A stretch of DNA of 64,000 bases from positions 119,452,449 to 119,516,448 of the forward strand of contig NC_092047.1 in assembly GCF_003086295.3 (NCBI RefSeq), read 5' to 3'. Shown here piece by piece: positions 53,001-64,000 of the stretch (positions within the stretch are counted from its first letter, which is position 1; the number at the start of each line of letters is the position of its first letter). Under the pieces are notes generated by a model. It saw nothing but the letters and a program-made list of their open reading frames with translations. It ran no database searches and was not told the origin of the DNA. The stretch comes from Arachis hypogaea (Eukaryota > Streptophyta > Magnoliopsida > Fabales > Fabaceae). A program made the position numbers and the translations under genes.

Positions 53001-53381
53001 AGGAGAGTAAGCATGGGAACAAAAATGCCACCACCACCAACCCCACCAACAGTTCCAAAAGCAGACCCAAGAAAACCAATCACTGTGGCCAACACAACCC
53101 TCCAATTCAGCTCCAATTCCTGCAACAACCAACCATTGCTCTTGTTACATTCACACACAAAAAAAGAAGCAAAACTCATTCAAAAAGTTCTCATGGGAAT
53201 ATGATCAAACACCTACAGGCCAAACTTTCTGAACTCCAGATTCATAAAGGGTATTGGTAGCAAGGTATGGTTTGCTTTCATGATTATGATGATGAGCATG
53301 GTTTATGAGCAACACAGCAGATAAAACAGCAACAGAGGAAGCAGAGACAAGATATGCAATGAAACCTCCAGTGTTTGACAT
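50081..53381 (-). CDS. Sulfite exporter TauE/SafE family membrane protein, eleven exons, 461 aa
   Basis: A multi-pass membrane protein of the TauE/SafE family. Bacterial members export sulfur-containing anions; plant substrates are mostly unknown. Exons in transcription order: 53217-53381, 52960-53119, 52337-52599, 52154-52199, 51862-51917, 51612-51698, 51464-51514, 51107-51346, 50619-50712, 50256-50396, 50081-50163; total 1386 nt. The N terminus [20 protein letters not shown] is a signal-anchor-like segment followed by a His-rich stretch (HAHHHNH). Two homologous membrane halves carry the Gly-rich motifs [20 protein letters not shown] and [20 protein letters not shown], the latter followed by [21 protein letters not shown] charged cytosolic-type linker ([15 protein letters not shown]...PREEKSAL) joins them. 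The intron after exon 6 has a GC donor (AAA|GCAAGT), the others GT. GA repeats lie in the leader at about 53501-53517. Confidence 0.93.
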
Positions 53382-53756
53382 TGATATGATTCTGAGAAAA
53401 CAAAAAGAATGTGTTATTATAATGTAAGTAACTTTGGAAGAAGATACAAAGCAGAGAATGAAGAGAGGCAGAGAGGGAAGAAGTGCCTATAAAATGAAGA
53501 GAGAGAGAGAGAGAGAAGGTTGGTGAAGTGTAACTGCTGCTGCTACCTCTAATCAGTGAAATACGTGCACTGCTTCAATTGGTTGGTACTTCTAGAGTAT
53601 CCCTATTGTGTTTCTTTCTACTTTCTACCATTCAAAATAGAAGAGAAAAAACCCTAAACTCCTCATAATTTTTTCGAAAAATAATGGATTCTTTGACAAA
53701 AAAAATATTCAATTTGGTTTTTAATTTTTGAGCTTTACTTTTATGAGACTGATTAG

Positions 53757-54392
53757 TTGAGGGATGTTTAAATTCAAATCGATCTAAATTAAATCACTCA
53801 TATAATCCAATCCAAATCAAAAATCGATTAAACCCGCACTAATTTGAATTTGATTGGATTCTACTTTTTGCAAACCGCTGGATCGGATCGGATTTTGGAT
53901 CTATTTTTCATAACCGATCCAATCCAATTCAAACCGCACAATGTGATATAATATTATTATTTTATTATTATATTTACAATTATACTTATAGCATGTTCAA
54001 TTTATTATACATTTTTATATTATTCAAGTATTATTATTATTTAATAAATATTTTATGTTCAAAATATTATTTATTTAATTATTTTAACTAACTTATAATT
54101 TTATTTCTATTGTTATGTTATTGTTGTCTTTTTAAAATATTGTTGAGACTTGTTATATCATTGTTGATTATTTAAAATTTGATGTTGAGACATGTTATAT
54201 ATATTTAATTTTTTTAATTTATAAAACCGCAAATCCAATCCAATCCAAACCGCTTGAAATTGGATCGGATCGGATCGAATTTTTTTTAAAGATCATCCAA
54301 TCCAAACCGCACCATAAGTAAAATTAGTGTTAGAATCGGATGAATTTTTACTCAAAATCGATCCAAACCGCACCGCGAATACCCATGGATTA
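53757..54392. mobile_element. Repeat element with AAACCGCA and GGATCGGATC motifs
   Basis: Both outer parts carry CCAATCCAA/AAACCGCA/GATCGGATCGGAT phrases in opposing orientation around an AT-rich centre. The right end reads CAAACCGCACCGCGAATACC. This layout resembles decayed terminal repeats of a non-autonomous DNA transposon common in legumes (recall). Exact ends and target duplication were not resolved. Confidence 0.5.
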
Positions 54393-55521
54393 GTCTCTGT
54401 GCTAAAAAAATCAATGTTATTTTTTATTGACACAGGGACTAATTAATCCAAAAAAAAGATATCATAAATTGGGTTGGGTATTTTTTTTTTTATCAAAAGT
54501 CTTATAGTCTTTTCGAAATAACTATCAGAAACTGGATGGATATTCATTCAAAATAAAATAAAATAAAAATAACATTAATTTAATTATCTATATAAAATAT
54601 AACATATATTTTAAAAATAAATTAAATTATACTTATATTTATATATAAATATATAATAATTAATTTGATTGTAAAATTTTAAAATATTAAAAAATTTATT
54701 TATGAATTAAATCAAATATAAAATTATATTTTTTGAGTATAAAATTAATTTTTATAAATTATTATAGATAAAAGATTATTTTGACATTAGTATTTTTTGT
54801 ATTTTTAAATTAAAAAACTTAAATATATAATTAATTAATTACAACTGTGTTTTTATTTAAGTATCAAAATATCTAATATACTAATAGTAATTTTTTATAT
54901 AAATTTAATTAATCTGACCTGGAAGTCCATAAAAATGTAAGAGCCTATGAGGATTTTTTTTTCATTTACAAATTTTAAATTCAAGACTTTTAGAATGGAT
55001 TTTTTATATAAATTAATTAAATCTTTTATTTACATATATATGTAATTTAAATGGTATTTACAAATTTAAATTTTATTATTTATCTATTTATAATATAGTT
55101 AAGATATCAACATATTTTTTTAATCCATCTTATGTTAGTTTTTTTTTTTTAAGGATTTATATGAATACTCTAGAAATTGAAAATAGATTGTATATTTGTA
55201 CATTTTTTTTATTTGATTATTTTCTACCATAACAATAAATGTAAAAGTGAAAAATCAATTACTATTTTGCATATATAAAGTAATTGTAGTAGTGAGACAA
55301 TGAGCGTAAAAATTAATAACTCTTGTGTGTGTGTCAGTGTGTGTATATATATATTTGGTAATAATATATCAAATTAGATATTAGCATTAAAGAGTTTTAT
55401 ATCCAAAATGGAGAAACCAAATTCTTTCCATAATCCATAAAATATATAACGTATTGCCAGATTTTTCTTGACAAATGATGAACATGTACGATGATGAGTA
55501 AAATATCGTTTTTTTATATAT

Positions 55522-56289
55522 TTAGGGTAAATTTTAAAATTTTTTTAATATTTAAATTATTTTATTTAAATTTTTAATATTTTAAAATTATTTTAATATT
55601 ATTCTGTTATTTGTGATCTATTTCTTGTTTTAAATATTTTTATTATAAATTTTATTATTTTTATCTTATATAATTTAATTTATTATAGTTTTTTACATGT
55701 TAAATCTTCTTAATATTTAAATTATATTCTATACATATTTAATTTTATTTTTAGTTTCGAAAATTGAACGATAAAATAACAAATTTAAAAGTTATTGTGC
55801 ACCTTTTATTTATTTATTTTTTGTTTATCTTCCTTTCTATAGGAATCATGAACAATTATATACAATAATACTTATGCATAAATTATGTTCTATATTCTTT
55901 TAATAATTTTTTCGTACTTTTTACTAAAATGATGAATTATGATTATTGTTGTACTCATATAAGATGTAATATAGTATTCGAAAAAAATAAAAAATTATTG
56001 AAATTTATCAATGTAATTTATAACTTTTACATTGATATATTAATTGAATAACAAATTGTTATTAATAAGTGTCTATAACAAAAATTATTTTAGCATATGT
56101 GGTACAAATTAATTGAAAAAAATATATTATTTTATTTTACTTTAACCTTTTAAAATAATCTCAATATTATTTTGTTGCTAGTAATTTATTTACATAATTG
56201 ACAATAAAAATATTAAAATAATTTTAAAATAATAAAAATTTAAATAAAACCATTTAAATACCAGATATAATTTTAAAACTTACCTAAAA
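55522..56289. mobile_element. Long foldback, about 770 bp
   Basis: The left arm TTTAGGGTAAATTTTAAAAT and right arm ATTTTAAAACTTACCTAAA are inverted. Both arms carry AAATTATTTTAATATT-type sequence inward for 120 bp or more. The AGGGTAAA start resembles the ends of the 40870-41237 element. No coding capacity. Confidence 0.6.
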
Positions 56290-57952
56290 TGTCAAAAAAA
56301 AAATCCTAAAGTTTACTCTATATAGAACTTCCCTATTTATTACCTCATGTGTAACGATTTGATTTGATTTGATTATGCAATGATAGATGCACTGTTGTCA
56401 ATGTATTATTTCCTAATAATTTTATGTTAATCTTTTTTAACTTTACTTAATATTCGTTCCACCAAACTAATATATAATAGTAATAAAAATAATGGTAATT
56501 TTAAAGCGTATATCTTTTAATTTATTTCTATTCTAATTGAGTATTAAAAATATTGTTATGATTTCGTTTGCACCTAATTGATTAAGCTCCGTAATTTGAC
56601 TCTTCATTATATTATATTATTAATATCAGTTATGCCTTTTACTGTTTTTCCTTTTTAAATGAAGAAGGAATATTCTTCCGACTCTTTATAATTATTTCGA
56701 AAAAATAAGGAAGTTTCTAAAAAAAAATATCTAATTTGGTGTCTAATCTTTTTTTTGGACTTATTAATCTTTATATAAAAAAAAACATTAATTTATTTTA
56801 ATACAAAAATTAATCAATTTTATAAAAATAAAATTTAAAAACTAAGTTAAATATTTTTTTATTAAATATCTTATTATCTTTTAAGATGAGAGAACATAAG
56901 ATGAGAAGACCCCACATCCAACTCAAAACCTTAAGGTGTCAAGTTAATGAGTCTCTCATCTTATAAACTCTTCACTCTTCCATGCTTTCTTTAATGTGGA
57001 ACTAACTTCAACACTTCTCACACTTGCAACATTAACAAATTTGTCTCTTCCTTTTGCATCATTCATTTATTATCTTGTGGACACAACAAAATAGGAAGAA
57101 AGGTGGGTATAAGGTATGGTATAAATTAGGAGAATGATAATTAATGCCACTCTTCAAATTCGATAACATGTCTCAATTATTAAAATAATATCATAAAATA
57201 GAATATTTCATTACTACTTGATTCTATAGTTAGGAGTTATTTGGTTTAGGAGGTCAAAGCCTAAATGGAATTGTTTTCTTGCTCCATCCACAAAAATATT
57301 TGAAAAGAGACGGTAAGGACAAACTCTCTCACTCATGTTCAGGTAAGGTTAAAGATAAGATCAGAGACATTATTAATATACACAATAACAATATCCATAT
57401 TTATCTGTATGAAATGTATTATTATAAAATATATTCAACTAACTTGTATCTTAAGAATGTATATAAAAATTACAAAACAAAAAAAAAATGTTAAAATTTT
57501 TTATTAACAATAATCTTATAATGTATTAAATAATTGGTGTGAAAGATTATTATAAACTAGGAATATATGTAGGAGTTGCTTCGCCTATAGTAACAGGCGT
57601 CGCTTGAATTCGAATACGATCATATTAGATATAATCAAAATTTTAATTTGTACTAAAATTATTGAATTAGATTAGATTTAATATTTTTTATTTTTAAATT
57701 TAAATTTGATTCGATCTTATCGAATATATTCGTAAAATATAAAAATATTTTTAAAATTTTCTTTATTAAAAAGATATTAATAAAAATTTATTTTTTATTT
57801 TTTTAAATATATTTATTTTTAAAATAATATTAAACATATTTTTCTTAAATAATAAATTTAAAATAATACAACATATATAATAATTATTAGTTAAAATCTT
57901 TATAATATACAAATCTTTATAATCTTTATCTTTATCTTTATCTTTATAATAT

Positions 57953-58250
57953 ACAAATGGGGAGCTTATTTGCTGACGTGGCGCTCATACGTTGAGTCTG
58001 GGAGTTCATTTGCCGACGTGTCGTCACTAGAAATTTTAAGATTTATATTTATAAATCATAAATTATTATTTGTTTAAGTTGTTATTTTCAAATTTTAAGT
58101 TTAGGTTGTTTTATTTAGGTTGTTATTTTTTAAATTTTAATTTATTTTATTTAAGTTGTTTTTTTTAAATTTTAGACTATTGTACTTAGGTTATTATTTT
58201 TTACATTTTAAATTATTTTACTTAAATTGTTCTTTTTTATATTTTAACAC
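57953..58250. repeat. Dispersed repeat with TGCTGACGTGGCGCTCAT motif, copy 1
   Basis: Starts ACAAATGGGGAGC, then TGCTGACGTGGCGCTCATAC, then an AT-rich tail of TTGTTATTTTTTAAATTTTA units. Related copies begin at 61428 and 61747. Confidence 0.7.
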
Positions 58251-58520
58251 TATTTTTTAAAAATCTGTTAATTCTTTTTAGTATTATTTTTTAAAATTTT
58301 GTTGATTCTTTTTAAATTGCAGCTACATAAATTCTTTTAAAGAAATTTAGAGTTTTAAAAAAATTTACGTTAGTTATACTTCGGTTGTTACATACTAATA
58401 TTACTATAACGATTTACATTAGTTTATATTTTTTAAATTATTATTTGTTTAGGTTGTTATTTTTAAATTTTAAATTTGGGTTGTTTTACTTAGTTTGTTA
58501 TTTTTTAAATTTTAAATTAA
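58060..58520. repeat. Degenerate array of GTTGTTATTTTTTAAATTTTA units
   Basis: Short units of roughly 30-40 bp recur at 58060-58240 and 58440-58520, and again near 61540-61740 and 62240-62470. They are AT-rich and imperfect. They behave like a low-copy minisatellite associated with the Helitron-relic tract. Confidence 0.6.
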
Positions 58521-59091
58521 AGTCAACCAAATTTAAAAAAAAAAATTTAGTTATGATACAAGTATAAAAGTATAAGTTATGAGAGATGTAAAGCACCACA
58601 ATTTAAAATACATTAATCCCTTTCTTTATATATATCCAAAATCTCTCTACTTATTCCAATAGCTGGTATTCACAAAATTGCTGACATCAATCCTACAATC
58701 GACAATTTGTGTGTACGTATACGAGTGATATGATTATGGACACTATCAATTTACGAAAATTTTCTATTGCCATACTCAATTGAGATGATTTGGTTCGATA
58801 AAAACGTGAGTTTTCTACTAATATTTTTTATTTTATTTTAAATTTATATTATTTATATTTTAAATTTGTTTGTTTATCCCCATCTAATTGTTCTTTGATT
58901 TTTGTTTATCAATTCTAGAGAAAAAAATACACGTCTTGGTACGATTACACTTACTTAGTTGGTAAGTTTATTGTTTTAGAAAAAGTATAATTTATTTATA
59001 AATTTATTTATTTTATTGATAATTTCGGCTGTGTTTTGATTTTTAACAAATTTATTGATAACAATTTTTTTTTTATTTTGAATCATTTCAG

Positions 59092-59824
59092 ATGTTGTTG
59101 GATATCTTGATGGAATTGAGAATGAGAGAATTCTTGAAAAGAATGGCAAATCTATCAAGTACACTATTATTGAATTAGAGATTAATAATGGATAATCATA
59201 TATTTATTTTTATAAATCTAAAATTTTTGATATTTTCATCTTTTTACATTATTATTTAACTTATTTTGTTATGAATATTTTTATTAATATTATTAATAGG
59301 TAACAAACGTTTTTATTAAGGGAAACATTTTTGAAAAAAATGCAACATTTTCTCCTCTTTGATTATTAGTAGTATCTAATTTATAAATAATAATTAATAA
59401 CTAATTATAATTTTAGGATGTTGACTATATTGGTGGTTTGCTTCCAACTTTAAAAGCTTTGTCAATCATTGAAGGAGAAAAAGTAGAAGATGTTAAGGTA
59501 TTTATTCAAAAAATGAATTTTTTGTTTGTTTATTTTTTCAAAGTTAGATCTTTATTTTATTAAAAAATATTATTGAGATAAAATCAAAGGTGAGAAGGAA
59601 GTCTTTAATTTAACGTAGTATTTTGTACAGAATTTGTTGCTTGAATTTTCCAATGAAGTTGTGGACAGTGATGAATTCGAAGTATTGATAAATGCTATTA
59701 CACTAACCAAGCGACTATCTTTGGAGTCGGAAGATTCGAAGGTGCAAGGAGATATCTCAACTTGCAAGAAGATCAAACTTGAGAATTTGGATGCACATGT
59801 TTTAGAATCCCTTTTAGAGTATAT
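59092..59824 (+). pseudogene. Relic of an RPA-like (OB-fold/DUF223) gene of Helitron type
   Basis: Three exon-like pieces are seen. At 59092-59194, after a TTTCAG acceptor, the frame reads DVVGYLDGIENERILEKNGK then SIKYTIIELEINNG and a stop; this resembles the DxIG...G-K...EL-D-G core of plant RPA1/DUF223 OB folds. At about 59418-59497 (TTTTAG acceptor, AAG|GTATTT donor) it reads DVDYIGGLLPTLKALSIIEG. At 59631-59824 (GTACAG acceptor) it reads NLLLEFSNEVVDSDEFEVLI and later SKVQGDISTCKKIKLENLD, like the tail of Helitron-encoded RPA proteins as I recall them. The pieces do not join to one convincing frame and most of the protein is missing. Plant Helitrons often carry such genes beside Rep/helicase. 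Confidence 0.5.
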
Positions 59825-60413
59825 CTAATAGAATAATGCTAAGTTTGTTTTTGGTGGAGACATTGTCTTTTTTTGAGTTGTTATTTTTTTTTTTGGTTCT
59901 TTTGGATTTTTATGTTTGGAATTTAGAATTTTTTAAATATAAATTGAAGTTATTTGTTTATTATTTATGGTTTTATTTTTAATTTGATTTACACCGTTGA
60001 TATTCTGTTAATTTCTAATTTAGTATTTAATGTCATAAAGTTATAAATTTTTCATATGGATTATTGTTGATACAATTAAGTTAGTTATTAATTTTTAATG
60101 TGTACTTATTTTAAAAAGAAAATCTAATTATAATTTTTAATTAAAGTATTATATTTAAAATTTTAAATTTAAATTCGAATAAACTTTTTTTTTTAATTTT
60201 TAAGTAAACAATTAGGTTTGAGAATATTTTTTAAAATTTTATATAATTTATAAGTTACTATGCTAATTACAAGAGATTATATTAAAGTAAATAGAATTAT
60301 CAATCTTATTAAAATGTGAGGTTATTTATATTATTTAAAAAAATTAATTTGACATTTTAGGAAATTTTAATTCTATTTCTAATATTGTTTCGACAAAATT
60401 GAATTAATTTAGG

Positions 60414-61053
60414 AAATTTTATTTAAAAATTTAAAATTTGTACTAGCTAATTAAAAAACTCTATTTAAAAATTTAAAATTTGAAATTCTAAATCTAATTC
60501 CTAATTAAGTGACTTCTTAACCATTTCGATTTTTAAATTTAAATTTTTTTACTTGCCACATTTATAAATTTTCTCTTTACTCAATTTACATTATTATCTT
60601 TTAAATTGTTTCTGCACAATAGAAGTACTTTCATTTTTTCTCTCTTTTTAAATATTTTTTCTACATTTACGTAATTTATAAGGTTATTAATTTTTAGATT
60701 GTATTTAATTTTATTTATTTTTATCGACAAATAATAGGATTAATACTATTTATGACGAAACTAATAAAATCATTCTTAAATTAACAAATTCATATATTCT
60801 TGATGAACAACGAACATTTAATTAAAAAATTTTATTTAAAAATTTAAAATTTGCACTAGCTAATTAGCAAACTCTGTTTAAAAATTTGAAATTTGAAATT
60901 CTAATACTAATTCCTAATTAAGTGACTTCTTAACCGTTTCGATTTTTAAATTTAATTTTTTCATTTGTCATGTTTATAAATTTTCTCTTTATTCCATTTA
61001 CATTGTTTCTATACAACAATAGAGGTACTTTCATATTTTTTTTCTCTTTTTAA
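60414..61053. repeat. Direct duplication of about 235 bp
   Basis: Blocks 60414-60652 and 60827-61053 share AATTCCTAATTAAGTGACTT, CTTAACC(A/G)TTTCGATTTTT and ACAA(T)AGA(A/G)GTACTTTCAT in the same orientation. Confidence 0.8.
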
Positions 61054-61427
61054 TTATAAGCTATTCATTTTCAATTTCATTATTTAAAGAAATGAAAAAA
61101 AAATTTAACTATTAGTTGAATTTATTAACTGTGAAATTAATCTTTTTATTATTTGTTAAAAACTTTTTACTAGAATTTTGATATTAGAACTCATTTGTTT
61201 AATAAAATAAAATATTTTGTGATTAAAATATATTTATAACTAAAATTTTTGATAAAAAATATTTAAAAAAGTAATTTGGAGTATTACGACAATTCTCTCG
61301 ATAAAATGCTTAACAGATTTTTTAAATAAATAAAATAAATCAAATATTTTCTTATTTTAAAAAATATATTTTTTTATATTATATTACACATTTCATAAGT
61401 GTATCTTTATTTTTATACCAATAGTAA

Positions 61428-61560
61428 TACAAATAGGGAGCTTTTCTTATGCTGACGTGGTGCTCATACATTGAGTTTAGAAATTTATTTGCTTAAATGT
61501 CGACACTAAAAACTTTTAAACTCTTATTTATAAATTATAACATATTTTATTTACTTAGGT
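61428..61560. repeat. Dispersed repeat with TGCTGACGTGG motif, copy 2
   Basis: Begins AATACAAATAGGGAGC, then TGCTGACGTGGTGCTCATAC, followed by decayed sequence related to copy 1. Confidence 0.65.
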
Positions 61561-61746
61561 TGTTACCTTTTGAATTTTTAAATACACTTTCTTAAGTTGT
61601 TGGATATTTAATTTTTAATATTGTTGAACTAATAATTTGCTTTGGTATCATCACTAAAATTTTTAAAAATATTATTTATAAATTATAATTTATCATTTGT
61701 TTAAATTGTTACTTTTTAAATTTAAAATAATCTTTCCTCTAGACTG

Positions 61747-61850
61747 AATACAAATGGGGAGACTTTTTGCTGACGTGACGCTCATATGTTGGGTTTCGAG
61801 ATTATTTTCTTAAATATCGTTATTAGAAATTTTTGTAATTTTATTTATAA
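61747..61850. repeat. Dispersed repeat with TGCTGACGTGA motif, copy 3
   Basis: Begins AATACAAATGGGGAG, then TGCTGACGTGACGCTCATAT, and drifts from copy 1 downstream. Confidence 0.65.
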
Positions 61851-61858
61851 ATTAATAG

Positions 61859-62085
61859 ATTATTTGGTTAGATTGCTAGATAATAATAAGGATTTAGTTT
61901 TTGAGTTTATTAGCAAAGTAGTTAGATATTTAAATCTTAATATTATTAAACTAATTTTTTTTAAAAATAAATTATTTGGTTAGATTGTTAGATATCAATA
62001 TCAATAAAGATTTAGTTTTCGAATTTATTAACAAGGTAGTTAGATATTTAAATCTTAATATTATTGAACTAATTTAAACAATATT
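61859..62085. repeat. Tandem duplication of about 112 bp
   Basis: Units starting at 61859 and about 61971 share TTATTTGGTTAGATTG and GTAGTTAGATATTTAAATCT. An open frame across the first unit is a by-product and was not called. Confidence 0.8.
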
Positions 62086-62587
62086 ATTTATAAATTATTT
62101 TAAAATTAAGATAGTTGTTTAATAATGAAATCAACAATTTAAAAGTTATAACAACAAAAAGCAAGTAATAGTAAGAAACAAGTTCAAAAACAAAATAATA
62201 ATAGCTTAAATTTGAAAACAGAAATAAAACGTCATCTTTAAAAGAGGTAGTTATTTTTTAAACTTAAGTTATTTCTTTAAATTGTTTTACTTAGGTTGTT
62301 ATTTTTTAAATTTTAAGTTATTTTGCTTAGGTGGTTATTTTTTAAATTTTAAATTATTTGCTTAGTTTGTTATTTTTTAAATTTTAAGTTATTTACAGAT
62401 TACTCTTTTAAATCATAAATTATTATTATTTGTTTAAGTTGTTACTTTTTAATTTTAAGTTATTTTTTCATAATTAATTTTTTAAAAAAGTTTTTTAAAA
62501 AATACATATCTCAATTAAGAAGGCTTTTGTGACTCGATTTATGAATTTGTTAAGAGAAATTGATGATGGATAATCAATTATTATTTT

Positions 62588-63412
62588 TTAAATATAAACA
62601 CTTACACATAATAAATGAGTAAAATGAAATCTATGAATTTTAATATTAACTTCATTGTAAGTTTATTTATTTGAATTTGTTTCAAGATTTTATTCTATAT
62701 ATTTGAATATTTTATTATTTTGTATTTAAATTATTATTTTAATTTTATTTTGTTAAAAAGATTTTATAATATTAATTTTGTTTGTACTTGAAAGATTTTA
62801 ATTTATTAAAAAATTATTTTTTTAAATAAATATTTTTTCTATCTTTTTATTTAAAATATTATTATTGATATATTAATTTCAAAAATATACAAAATAACCA
62901 TACTTTAAAAAAATACTTTGCATAGTTTTATCTTTATAAAATAAAATAAATAATTAATTTTTAATTTTTAAATTATAACTATTTCTTTAATAAAAGATAA
63001 TTTATAAATTGTGTTTAAAATTTTTTAAATTTGTTAATTTTTAAATTTTAAAATATAAAATATATATGTATATAATTTGGTATAATTTTTTTGTTATTAT
63101 TTTTTAAGTTATAATTAGTTTTTTAATATAAATAGTTACACGTATTAAATGAGTAAAACGAAATCTAAAAATTTTAATATTAACTTCAATGTAAATTTAT
63201 TTATTTAGATTTATTTCAAGATTTTATTCTATAAATTTAAATTTATTTAATTTAGTATTCTCTAGATTATTATTTTAATTTTATTTTGTTATAAATGTTT
63301 TTGTAATATTAATTTTTTTGTGTTGGAAGGATTTTAATTTGTTGAGGAAAAAATTATTTTCGGTGAATAAATATTTTTCTATCTTTTTATTTAAAATGTT
63401 ATTATTGGTATG
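62588..63412. repeat. Direct duplication of about 285 bp
   Basis: Blocks 62588-62872 and 63124-63412 share AAATGAGTAAAA(T/C)GAAATCT, TTTCAAGATTTTATTCTATA and TCTATCTTTTTATTTAAAAT. The repeat distance is about 536 bp. Confidence 0.8.
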
Positions 63413-63471
63413 GTAAATGATAAAACATATTTAAAAAAATGTATTATGAGATTAAATAATTTTATGATTGT

Positions 63472-64000
63472 AGGTATTTATCTACACGGGAGGCTGTATG
63501 GAGAACTTTGACTTATAATATTCAGTAATGAGATTAACATTTTATTTACCTAGAAAATAGAATATCATCTTTAAAGACAATAACAATCTTGAGAAAATCA
63601 TTGATTAAGAGAAAGGGAAATGTACGATGTTCTTAACATGGATGGAGGCTAACAAAGAATTTGAAGCAGGTCAAACGCTAACGTATACTGAGTTTCTAAA
63701 TCAATTTGTTTATAATACAGAAGAAGGGAATGATATCCACGCAAGAGAGAGTATTTTATCGGGAGATTAAATTATGTTCTACCAGATACATATGATATTT
63801 ACTATATAAGAATTTTGTTAATTATTCAAAAAGTTGCACAACATATGAGTCTATTAGGACAGTTAATGGGATTACATATCCTAACTTCCAATATATTTTC
63901 TATTTTATGGGATTACTGTGTGACGATAAAAAATTCATTGCAGCTATTAACGAGGTCTGGTCATTAATTGAGAAAACTGTTTGTGATGCTATTGATATCT
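63472..64000 (+). pseudogene. Helitron Rep/helicase fragment, frameshifted, runs off the window
   Basis: Pieces in different frames line up with the region between the Rep and helicase domains of plant Helitron proteins: RYLSTREAVWRTLTYNIQ near 63475-63527, FLTWMEANKEFEAGQTLTYT near 63631-63690, PRKREYFIGRLNYVLPDTYD near 63737-63795, then KSCTTYESIRTVNGITYPNF near 63828-63890, ending FYFMGLLCDDKKFIAAINEV near 63898-63957. At least three frame shifts and several stops (for example between 63528 and 63620) show it is dead. The right edge cuts it off; helicase motifs would lie beyond. The family call is by recall of the conserved EAxWR, WMEANK, LTYxEF, PRK..IGRL and TVNG..Y blocks. Confidence 0.85.

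Larger units (their letters stand above)
53540..57950. other. Gene-free AT-rich spacer with repeat relics
   Basis: No gene is supportable. It contains the GGATCGGATCGG-type repeat (53757-54392), the foldback at 55522-56289, and at 56880-57060 a less AT-rich stretch. A small hairpin CGCCT...AGGCG lies at 57586-57603. Between these the sequence is mostly A/T runs. Confidence 0.5.
59830..63470. other. Very AT-rich, internally duplicated tract
   Basis: No intact gene is seen. It is made of duplicated blocks listed separately, plus A/T runs and the GTTGTTATTTTTTAAATTTTA units. It lies between the RPA-like relic and the Rep/helicase relic. Confidence 0.55.

Noticed and set aside
57279..57494. 71-codon open frame
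   Set aside because: AT-rich, Lys/Asn/Tyr-dominated translation with no recognisable motif or promoter context.
57586..57603. Small hairpin CGCCT...AGGCG as a possible Helitron 3' end
   Set aside because: No CTRR terminus follows it and orientation relative to the relics does not fit.
61786..61983. 65-codon open frame in the duplicated tract
   Set aside because: It spans a tandem duplication unit and is composed of low-complexity hydrophobic residues.

Overview
This is plant nuclear DNA: AT-rich, with genes split by GT-AG introns, long AT-rich spacers and dense small transposons. The gene set and the repeat types (a TGTAACACC-type LTR, tRNA-like SINE, many foldback MITEs) point to a legume. 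Peanut (Arachis) or a close relative is my best guess; this is inference from recall of repeats and no search was run. No operon, CRISPR array, phage or bacterial-type system is present.

Genes, left to right: (1) cytosolic pyruvate kinase, + strand, 16 coding exons, 1606-6708; (2) a tRNA-Arg(UCU), 8298-8370; (3) a trihelix transcription factor, - strand, two exons, 8470-10321; (4) an F-box/PP2 protein of the PP2-A13 type, + strand, three exons, 19374-22145; (5) an HD-Zip I factor of the LMI1/ATHB51 type, + strand, three exons, 33661-35535; (6) ribosomal protein eL24, - strand, five exons, 37909-39502, with a telo-box and site II promoter; (7) an SR-protein kinase, + strand, four exons, 41848-46180; (8) a TauE/SafE family membrane protein, - strand, eleven exons, 50081-53381. 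All eight protein or tRNA genes look intact. They are independent plant genes and I see no shared pathway. Exon boundaries were read by hand from splice motifs and family conservation; in each case the joined exons give one open frame of normal family length.

Spacers: 13-18 kb is a nest of mobile DNA. It holds a long foldback, a solo LTR with a perfect 5-bp target duplication, a Pack-MULE-like element with about 290-bp inverted termini enclosing a broken piece of a SWI/SNF ATPase gene (SnAC region), and further foldbacks. From 22 to 33 kb there is no gene, only MITEs, foldbacks, a SINE relic and microsatellites. One roughly 140-bp MITE family occurs seven times in the window, including inside both introns of the HD-Zip gene and in the trihelix intron. 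From about 57.9 kb to the right edge the DNA is a duplicated, very AT-rich tract with decayed Helitron pieces: RPA-like OB-fold exons near 59.1-59.8 kb and a frameshifted Rep/helicase segment from 63.47 kb running off the window.

I found no undescribed molecular system. The points most worth a second look are the Pack-MULE carrying the chromatin-remodeller fragment, the MITE burst in developmental-regulator introns, the altered active-site residues of the pyruvate kinase, a GC-AG intron in the TauE/SafE gene and a near-perfect 76-bp hairpin upstream of the pyruvate kinase.
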